The notes under the pieces: generated by a model | The model's input: the letters and a program-made list of their open reading frames with translations, nothing else | Told to the model about the DNA's origin: nothing | Database searches by the model: none | Part shown: positions 23,789 to 29,017 of the stretch, one piece after another | Numbering within the stretch: position 1 is the stretch's first letter | Layout: each line of letters begins with the position of its first letter | Made by a program: the position numbers and the translations under genes | DNA from: Flavobacterium sp. MC2016-06 | GTDB lineage: Bacteria > Bacteroidota > Bacteroidia > Flavobacteriales > Flavobacteriaceae | DNA: 29,017 nt | Assembly: GCF_009711165.2 (NCBI RefSeq) | Contig: NZ_WMID02000047.1 | Span: forward strand, 1 to 29,017 | Reading direction: 5' to 3'

Positions 23789-25135
23789 ATGCGAAAAAAA
23801 CAAGCTCAAATATTAGTTGTTGATGATCAGGAAGAAATACTTTTTTCGGCCAATATGATCCTCAAAAAGTATTTTGAAACCATTTTTACAACCAGCAACC
23901 CTAAAAAAATCATTTCAATTTTAAATGAAAATGAAATAAATGTGGTTTTATTAGATATGAATTATCGAATTGGTTTTGAAGATGGGCGCGAAGGAATTCA
24001 CTGGCTTAAAGAAATTAAAACCCTTTGGCCAAAAACAATTGTAATTTTAATGACTGCTTTTGGTAAAATAGAAACGGCTGTTGAAGGCATAAAAATTGGT
24101 GCTTTTGATTATGTTTTGAAACCTTGGAATAACGAAAAATTACTCGAAATAATTGATAAAGCAGTTATTGAAAGTAGAAAGAATTCTAAGAAAGAAGCTC
24201 CTGAAAAAACAGAGAAAAGATATTTTACTGGCGTTTCTCCAAAAATAAAACAAGCCTATTCTATTGCCGAAAAAGTGGCTAAAACTGATGCAAACGTTTT
24301 GATTTTGGGCGAAAACGGAACGGGTAAATATGTTTTTGCCGAGTTTATTCATCAAAATTCAGAACGCAAAAAAGAATCTTTTGTACATGTAGATTTAGGT
24401 TCTTTGAGCGATAGTTTATTTGAAAGTGAGCTTTTTGGTTATGCAAAAGGAGCTTTTACAGACGCTAAAATAGATACAGCAGGAAGATTTGAAATGGCTT
24501 CTGGCGGTACCATTTTTCTAGACGAAATTGGGAATATTCCGCTGCATCTGCAAGCTAAATTATTACATGTTTTACAAACCAAAACCGTTACACGTTTGGG
24601 CGAAAGTAAAGCAAGACCATTAAATGTACGCATCATTGCAGCGACAAACAGCGACATCAAAACAGAAGTAAAGAACAAAACGTTTCGCGAAGATTTACTT
24701 TACAGAATTAATACAATGGAGATTAATCTGCCGGCATTGCGCGAACGAAAAGAAGATATTGTACCGATGGCAAATTTTATTTTAGAACAATTGGCCGAAA
24801 GATACAATCAGGAAAATTGGCGTTTTGAAGATAATACAGCGCCTTATTTAGAAAAATATCCGTGGAAAGGAAATGTTCGCGAAATGGAAAATAAGATTGA
24901 ACGCGCCTTGATTTTGGCCGATAACCATACTATTTCTGTAACTGATTTAGATATTCTTGATTTTGAAGATTTTGAGGAAAAAGAAGAAAACCCTTTATCT
25001 GAAATGGAAAAAATGGCGATTGAAAAAGCCCTCTTTAAACACAATGGAAATATTAGTAAAACTGCCGAAGAATTGGGTTTGTCAAGAGCCGCTTTGTACA
25101 GAAGAATAGAAAAGTACGACTTAAAAAACATATAA
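23789..25135 (+). CDS. NtrC-family sigma-54-dependent response regulator
   Basis: A 448-residue transcription activator. The receiver domain (about 5-125) has the acidic pair in VVDDQEE and the phospho-acceptor Asp56 in VVLLDMNY. The AAA+ domain (about 145-380) has Walker A GENGTGK (174-180) and Walker B FLDEIGNIP. The sigma-54 contact loop reads GAFTDA (221-226) instead of GAFTGA. A C-terminal Fis-type helix-turn-helix follows (NGNISKTAEELGLSRAALYR). The ATG at 23789 is chosen because the receiver begins right after it; the longer frame to 23738 would run through the dyad sites. It is transcribed away from the ABC operon and followed by its kinase. It probably activates the operon's -24/-12 promoter. 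Confidence 0.94.
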   Translation: MRKKQAQILVVDDQEEILFSANMILKKYFETIFTTSNPKKIISILNENEINVVLLDMNYRIGFEDGREGIHWLKEIKTLWPKTIVILMTAFGKIETAVEGIKIGAFDYVLKPWNNEKLLEIIDKAVIESRKNSKKEAPEKTEKRYFTGVSPKIKQAYSIAEKVAKTDANVLILGENGTGKYVFAEFIHQNSERKKESFVHVDLGSLSDSLFESELFGYAKGAFTDAKIDTAGRFEMASGGTIFLDEIGNIPLHLQAKLLHVLQTKTVTRLGESKARPLNVRIIAATNSDIKTEVKNKTFREDLLYRINTMEINLPALRERKEDIVPMANFILEQLAERYNQENWRFEDNTAPYLEKYPWKGNVREMENKIERALILADNHTISVTDLDILDFEDFEEKEENPLSEMEKMAIEKALFKHNGNISKTAEELGLSRAALYRRIEKYDLKNI

Positions 25136-25162
25136 ACCCCAAATTATATTTGGCGTAATTTT

Positions 25163-25230
25163 GCCATAATTAAAAGATTCTCACTGATTTTAAGTACAAA
25201 AAAATCTTTTTAAATCCTTTAATCTGTGGC
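25163..25230. repeat. Family A palindrome between regulator and kinase genes
   Basis: A degenerate A arm (GCCATAATTAAAAGATTCTC) from 25163 is matched by an inverted arm ending TTTAATCTGTGGC at 25230. It fills most of the 112-base gap in what should be a two-gene operon and ends 17 bases before the kinase ATG. Confidence 0.75.
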
Positions 25231-25247
25231 ATTAAAAAAAAACAATA

Positions 25248-26573
25248 ATGAAAAACCAAAAACTTTATAACGGTTTATTTGCAAGAGTTTTACTTATCAT
25301 GATGTTGTTTTTCTTCTGCGTATTTTTAATTGGTAAAACCTTTTATTATAATGCACTTTTAGTTGGTTTTTTTGGCGTTGTACTATTGTTTGAAATGTTT
25401 TTTTATGTCAAAAACCAATTGTCATTTTACGATAAAGTATTGCTTTCGATTTTAAAAAATGACTACTCGACCAATTTTCCAGAAGACAATAAAAAGGGAG
25501 ATTTTAAGAATTTATATCTTTTATATCACACTTTAAAATTTCAAAGACAAGAACAGACTTCCAAAGAACTTATTTATCATTCGATTTTGAATAGTATTGA
25601 TACGGCTGCTTTAATTTTAGAAAAAGAAAATGATTCATGGAATATTTTTTTGATGAATGACTGCTTTTCAAACTTGTTTAAAGTACCAAAAGTAAGTCAT
25701 TGGAAATACCTTAAAAACTATCTGCCATCGCTTTGTGATGAAATTGAGAAAGTTGGTTTTAAAGATATTAAATCGGCAATTTCGATAAAAATAGAAGATC
25801 AGGATTTGCAGACTTTCGTTTTACAGACTTCGCAGACACAGACTTATAATAAAGAATATTTTATTGTTTTGCTGGATAGTATTCAGCGCGTTATTGAGAA
25901 AAAAGAAAAGGAAGCGTGGATTAATTTGATGAAAATTATTTCGCATGAGTTAATGAATTCGTTAACGCCAATTAGAGCACTTTCGCAGAATTTACTGCAC
26001 ATTGTAGATCAGGAAAAACTCGAAGAAGAAGACTTTGACGATATTAAAAGCAGTATTTCTACCATCATAAACAGAAGTGATCATTTGCAGGTTTTTGTTG
26101 AAAATTACAGAAAACTGGCAATGCTTCCGACGCCAAATAAAGAAATGACATCCATTAATGCGCTTTTTGACGATTGTCTGCGTATTATGAATCCTATTTT
26201 GAAAGATGAAAATATTGAGCTAATAAACGAAATTAAGAGTTCTCGTTCTATTTTGATTGATAAAAACCAAATCGAACAAGTAATTATTAATCTGATTACC
26301 AACAGTATTTATGCTTTAAAAGAGAAGAAAGACAAGAAGATGTTTTTGTCAAGTTATACAGAGAATAACCGCTTTTTTATTATTATTTCGGATAACGGAA
26401 AAGGAATTGATCCGGTTATTAAAGACAAGGTTTTCCTGCCGTTTTTTACCACTCGAAAAGATGGTGCAGGAATTGGTTTAACACTTTCTAAAAACATCAT
26501 AGAAGCACACGGAGGATATTTAAGCTGTCAAACAGACGATGATAAAACGGATTTTGTAATTTGTTTAATTTGA
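25248..26573 (+). CDS. NtrB-like sensor histidine kinase
   Basis: A 441-residue membrane kinase that should phosphorylate Asp56 of the regulator upstream. Two adjacent N-terminal helices (about 11-31 and 34-54) leave almost no periplasmic loop, so the signal is probably sensed in the membrane or cytosol. A PAS-like region (about 105-225) precedes the phospho-acceptor His233 in ISHELMNSLTPI. The ATPase domain has the N box NQIEQVIINLITNSIYAL, the G1 box SDNGKGID and the G2 box FFTTRKDGAGIGLTLS. All key residues are present. The close pairing with the NtrC-type gene marks it as the cognate kinase. Confidence 0.93.
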   Translation: MKNQKLYNGLFARVLLIMMLFFFCVFLIGKTFYYNALLVGFFGVVLLFEMFFYVKNQLSFYDKVLLSILKNDYSTNFPEDNKKGDFKNLYLLYHTLKFQRQEQTSKELIYHSILNSIDTAALILEKENDSWNIFLMNDCFSNLFKVPKVSHWKYLKNYLPSLCDEIEKVGFKDIKSAISIKIEDQDLQTFVLQTSQTQTYNKEYFIVLLDSIQRVIEKKEKEAWINLMKIISHELMNSLTPIRALSQNLLHIVDQEKLEEEDFDDIKSSISTIINRSDHLQVFVENYRKLAMLPTPNKEMTSINALFDDCLRIMNPILKDENIELINEIKSSRSILIDKNQIEQVIINLITNSIYALKEKKDKKMFLSSYTENNRFFIIISDNGKGIDPVIKDKVFLPFFTTRKDGAGIGLTLSKNIIEAHGGYLSCQTDDDKTDFVICLI

Positions 26574-26580
26574 TTTTTTT

Positions 26581-26752
26581 ACCATATAAGTTATATAAGT
26601 TCATTTTAGTTTTACTCTCAATTCTCCTGCAAGGTCTTTTTTGACCTTGTAGGTTTAATTTTTAAGCTTATATACTATAGAAACAAATACCTACAAGGTT
26701 GAATAAAACCTTGCAGGAAGCTCGTAAAATGAACTTATATAACTTATATGGT
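26581..26752. repeat. Family P palindrome, copy 3, carrying a nested family Q pair
   Basis: The outer arms are a perfect 28-bp inverted repeat: 26581-26608 (ACCATATAAGTTATATAAGT plus TCATTTTA) and 26725-26752. Inside lie two inverted 30-base Q units, 26625-26654 and 26689-26718. They are identical at 26 of 30 positions after reverse complementing, and each is itself a dyad (CCTGCAAGGT/ACCTTGTAGG). It lies between the convergent kinase and alkyltransferase-like genes, where it may terminate both. Confidence 0.92.
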
Positions 26753-26765
26753 GAAAAAAAATAGA

Positions 26766-27092
26766 CTATAGGTTTATTTCTGGCTGCCAAAAGTGCTTCT
26801 CAAAATCTACGATTTGATTATCGACAACCTCAATGCCTTCATTTTCTAAAAGTTGCTGCATTAAATTAGTTCCGTCAAAATGATGTTTACCGCTCAGTAA
26901 GCCTTTTCGATTTACCACACGATGTGCAGGAATATCATCTCTATTATGACAGGCATTCATTGCCCAGCCTACCATTCTTGCAGAACGAGCAGTTCCTAAA
27001 GCTTTTGCGATAGCGCCATAAGAAGTTACTTTCCCGTATGGAATTTGTCTGGCAATGACATAAACCCTTTCAAAAAAATTATCCTCAGCCAT
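26766..27092 (-). CDS. Alkyltransferase-like protein (ATL)
   Basis: A 108-residue member of the MGMT DNA-binding fold. The alkyl-acceptor motif PCHRV reads PAHRV, with Ala56 in place of Cys, so it cannot remove alkyl groups from DNA. Such ATL proteins bind O6-alkylguanine, flip it out and recruit nucleotide excision repair. Tyr25 (VTSYGAIA) and Arg39 (SARMVGWAM) are the residues used for base flipping in the yeast ATL. Most described ATLs have Trp at the cysteine position, so Ala is a variant. The N-terminal domain of MGMT is absent, as usual for ATLs. It is probably transcribed alone; no clear promoter was found in 27093-27173. Confidence 0.88.
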   Translation of the reverse strand: MAEDNFFERVYVIARQIPYGKVTSYGAIAKALGTARSARMVGWAMNACHNRDDIPAHRVVNRKGLLSGKHHFDGTNLMQQLLENEGIEVVDNQIVDFEKHFWQPEINL

Positions 27093-27173
27093 TTTAAAAG
27101 ATTTTTTACCATAAAGTAATTAAGAAAAATTAAGTTTAGTCTTAATATCACTTCATGGCATACTGGTTAATTT

Positions 27174-27812
27174 TTATCCGAAATAATAACTCAAAATATT
27201 AAAAAGCGTTGCAATAGAAATTAAACCTGTTATACTTCCAATAATAGTATTCATATTTCGCATGAGATAATCGGTTTTCTTTTCTATCCTTCCAAAGAAA
27301 GCAATATAGCTGTATAAGGCAAGAAATGAGCCTAAAACAGAACCTAATACAAAAGTAAAAATTACGTTGTTTTCAAACACAAAAAGATGGTAAGAAGCCA
27401 AAGTTACACTCACGACAACGTAATACGGAATCGGGAAAAAGTTTAAACCAGACAGCAGCATTCCTAAAAAGAAACGGCTTTTTTTACTGCTTTTTTTGAT
27501 TTTTGATTTTTTCTTAGTTTTCGGATCTTTTGCAATAAACAAAAAGTAAATCGTTAGAATAGCAAAAATAACAAAACCAACTTCACGTAGTAAAGTCACA
27601 ACATCTGGTCTGTTGTCGATTACTTGAGCAAACAATACTGCCAAAGAAACTTGAAAAAGAATGACCAAGACAGCTCCAAAAGCAAACCACAAAGCATTCT
27701 TTTTACCTTCTTTTAGATTTATTTTAGCGGCTGTCATGTTGATTAATCCTGGCGGAATAATCCCAATGAAAGCGGCAATGAAACCCGAAAGTAAAGGAGT
27801 AAGTAATGTCAT
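27174..27812 (-). CDS. LysE/RhtB-family exporter
   Basis: A 212-residue inner membrane protein with about six helices. The opening LLSGFIAAFIGIIPPGLINM holds the family's conserved proline-glycine turn in helix 1. A basic cytoplasmic loop follows helix 3 (KDPKTKKKSKIKKSSKKSRF, about 95-114). LysE-type proteins export amino acids or other small molecules; the substrate here is unknown. The basic loop is unusually lysine/serine-rich. It lies 43 bases after trmB on the same strand and is likely translated from the same mRNA. Confidence 0.82.
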   Translation of the reverse strand: MTLLTPLLSGFIAAFIGIIPPGLINMTAAKINLKEGKKNALWFAFGAVLVILFQVSLAVLFAQVIDNRPDVVTLLREVGFVIFAILTIYFLFIAKDPKTKKKSKIKKSSKKSRFFLGMLLSGLNFFPIPYYVVVSVTLASYHLFVFENNVIFTFVLGSVLGSFLALYSYIAFFGRIEKKTDYLMRNMNTIIGSITGLISIATLFNILSYYFG

Positions 27813-27855
27813 TCAGTACTGTAATGAATTTGTGGTATTAGTTTATAAAACTAAA

Positions 27856-28533
27856 TTAGTCTTTAATTTTAAAACGAATATACGTAATTGCCTTGTTAAT
27901 TTCTAAATATTGTTTTTCGTAAAAAGTTTGAAAAGCAGTAACCTCTTCCGGACTGCCTTCGTTTGTATACACATTATGGTTTGCGTATAAAACCTCGTGG
28001 CCTTCACCATGAAGTAATCCAAGCGTATAACCGTGCATAAATTCGCTGTCGGTTTTTAAGTTTACGACACCGTCTTTTTTAAGAATAGTTTTGTATAATT
28101 TCAAGAACTCAGAGTTAGTCATTCTGTGTTTTGTTCTTTTATATTTAATTTGCGGATCTGGAAAAGTAATCCAGATTTCGTCTACTTCGCCTTCCGTAAA
28201 AATATGATTGATTAATTCGATTTGAGTACGAATAAAAGCAACATTGTGAAGTCCAGTTTCTACAGCAGTTTTTGCGCCTCTCCAGAAACGAGCACCTTTA
28301 ATATCAATTCCGATAAAATTTTTGTTAGGATATCTTTCTGCTAATCCAACAGAATATTCACCTTTTCCACATCCTAATTCTAAAACTAAAGGATTATCAT
28401 TTTTAAAGAAATCAGAATTCCATTTCCCTCTCAAAGGCATTAAATTGCCTACGACTTCTTCTCTTGTTGGTTGAAAAACGTTTTGAAATGTTTCGTTTTC
28501 TCTGAATCTTTTTAGTTTATTTTTACTTCCCAC
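27856..28533 (-). CDS. trmB: tRNA (guanine-N7-)-methyltransferase TrmB
   Basis: A 225-residue SAM-dependent enzyme that forms m7G46 in the tRNA variable loop. The SAM motif LELGCGKGEYSVGLA (about 51-65) and GIDIKGARFW follow the N-terminal extension. ITFPDPQIKYKRTKHR (122-137) is the catalytic region; family members usually have FPDPWPK here. The start is GTG at 28533, giving MGSKNKLKRFRENETF as in relatives. The longer frame from TTG at 28554 overlaps a perfect TAATTTTG promoter box (28552-28559), so it cannot be the start. The LysE-type gene follows after 43 bases. Confidence 0.93.
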   Translation of the reverse strand: MGSKNKLKRFRENETFQNVFQPTREEVVGNLMPLRGKWNSDFFKNDNPLVLELGCGKGEYSVGLAERYPNKNFIGIDIKGARFWRGAKTAVETGLHNVAFIRTQIELINHIFTEGEVDEIWITFPDPQIKYKRTKHRMTNSEFLKLYKTILKKDGVVNLKTDSEFMHGYTLGLLHGEGHEVLYANHNVYTNEGSPEEVTAFQTFYEKQYLEINKAITYIRFKIKD

Positions 28534-28551
28534 TTTTACAAAAATTTTCGG

Positions 28552-28559
28552 CAAAATTA
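28552..28559 (-). promoter_or_regulatory. -7 promoter element of trmB
   Basis: TAATTTTG on the minus strand matches TAnnTTTG and gives a leader of about 12 bases to the GTG at 28533. No clear TTG is seen upstream: the -33 region lies in or next to the tandem duplication that begins at 28567. Confidence 0.5.
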
Positions 28560-28706
28560 AGGAATATAAACGAATGAATGCAGTTCCAGAACATTTTTAA
28601 ATTTTTTGCCACGAATTTCACGGATTTTCACGAATCAATTTCAGTCTTAATTTTAAGAGTAAAGTAATTAGTGAGAATTTGTGCAATTCGTGGCAAACTT
28701 TATAAT

Positions 28707-28835
28707 TTAACCGTAATGAGGTTCAGTAATTGCTTTTGAGTTTGGATCAAGAGTTTCATCGTGCTGCGATAAATCCAATCCGATATGCTCCGATTCTTCC
28801 GAAACACGAAGCGGAATAATAAAGTTGGTTACTAA
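28707..28835 (-). pseudogene. Duplicated 3' fragment of an ammonium transporter gene
   Basis: The minus strand reads LVTNFIIPLRVSEESEHIGL then DLSQHDETLDPNSKAITEPH, YG and stop. This matches the cytosolic tail of AmtB-type transporters (the LRVxEExExxGLDxxxH pattern). No start codon and no membrane helices precede it, and the frame meets a stop within unit 2. It is therefore a tail left by the tandem duplication, not a gene. The full transporter gene should lie to the right of the window. Confidence 0.8.
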
Positions 28836-28972
28836 ACGAATGAATACAGTTCTAGAACATTTTTAAATTTTTTGCCACGAATTTCACGGATTTTCACGAA
28901 TCAATTTCAGTCTTAATTTTAAGAGTAAAGTAATTAGTGAGAATTTGTGCAATTCGTGGCAAACTTTATAAT

Positions 28973-29017
28973 TTAACCGTAATGAGGTTCAGTAATTGCT
29001 TTTGAGTTTGGATCAAG
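28973..29017 (-). CDS. Ammonium transporter, last 14 codons (cut by window edge)
   Basis: The minus strand ends LDPNSKAITEPHYG and stop, identical to the tail in the fragment at 28707-28835. By that longer copy it is the C-terminus of an Amt-family ammonium channel. Whether this copy belongs to an intact gene cannot be seen here; a further tandem copy is the alternative. Confidence 0.55.
   Translation of the reverse strand, partial: LDPNSKAITEPHYG

Larger units (their letters stand above)
28567..29017. repeat. 266-bp tandem duplication, second copy cut by the window edge
   Basis: Unit 1 is 28567-28832. Unit 2 starts at 28833 with the same TAAACGAATGAAT and continues to the window end. Over the 185 shared bases I see two differences (28580 versus 28846, and the C/T in TTCCAGA versus TTCTAGA). 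Each unit holds a family B palindrome (28605-28697 and 28871-28963, arms TTTGCCACGAATT...) and a 3' gene end on the minus strand. The near identity suggests recent duplication or an assembly effect. Confidence 0.92.

Noticed and set aside
1..29017. tRNA, rRNA, riboswitch, insertion sequence, prophage or attachment site
   Set aside because: I found no cloverleaf, conserved rRNA segment, known riboswitch core, transposase or integrase motif by eye; a covariance-model search would be needed to exclude small RNAs.

Overview
The window is chromosomal DNA from a Bacteroidota bacterium, most likely Flavobacterium or a close relative. The base composition is AT-rich. Many genes have a TAnnTTTG -7 box, in three cases with a TTG or TTTG -33 element 17-19 bases upstream. 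A-rich leaders replace Shine-Dalgarno sites. The MurF-alanine racemase fusion, the PorT-type barrel, the carboxypeptidase-regulatory-like domain on the TonB receptor and the Mrp protein without a CPxC motif are all typical of this phylum. I see no rRNA, tRNA, CRISPR array, transposase or phage gene.

Layout. 1-308 is a nested palindromic repeat array plus a terminator. 309-2417 (-) is a prolyl oligopeptidase. 2558-5288 (-) is a TonB-dependent receptor preceded by a small His/Cys-rich exported protein, probably a metal uptake pair. 5499-6818 holds a PorT-like barrel converging on a PAP2-like membrane protein. 7119-11316 (+) carries murF-alr, mscL and asd, i.e. cell wall, osmotic safety valve and aspartate-family metabolism. 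11451-14306 (+) is an AT-rich accessory island: an Imm22-type protein, a SUKH/SMI1 protein, an unknown lipoprotein and a DUF1877-like protein. This looks like orphan immunity genes with no toxin in view. 14357-16889 (-) holds a 2Fe-2S ferredoxin, a secreted protein, a NifU-domain scaffold and an Mrp ATPase (Fe-S cluster handling). 17316-18920 (+) is an L,D-transpeptidase. 18987-23631 (-) is an adaptor-ATPase-permease ABC operon. Divergent to it, 23789-26573 (+), are an NtrC-type sigma-54 activator and an NtrB-type kinase. 26766-28533 (-) holds an alkyltransferase-like protein, a LysE-type exporter and TrmB. The right edge is a 266-bp tandem duplication that includes the 3' end of an ammonium transporter gene.

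How parts work together. The clearest regulatory circuit is at 23.6-23.8 kb. A -24/-12-like sigma-54 promoter faces the ABC operon, and two dyads sit about 90-125 bp upstream of its predicted start. The regulator and kinase are encoded just beyond, so a two-component, sigma-54-driven efflux or lipoprotein-type exporter is likely.

The most unusual feature of the window is its intergenic DNA. At least five families of palindromes lie at gene ends. In two places one palindrome pair is nested inside another (B[A A']B' at the left edge, P[Q Q']P' at 26.6 kb). I checked start codons by hand and several CDS starts were moved: prolyl oligopeptidase, the small His-rich protein, the PorT-like barrel, mscL, asd, the NtrC-type regulator, and trmB (GTG).
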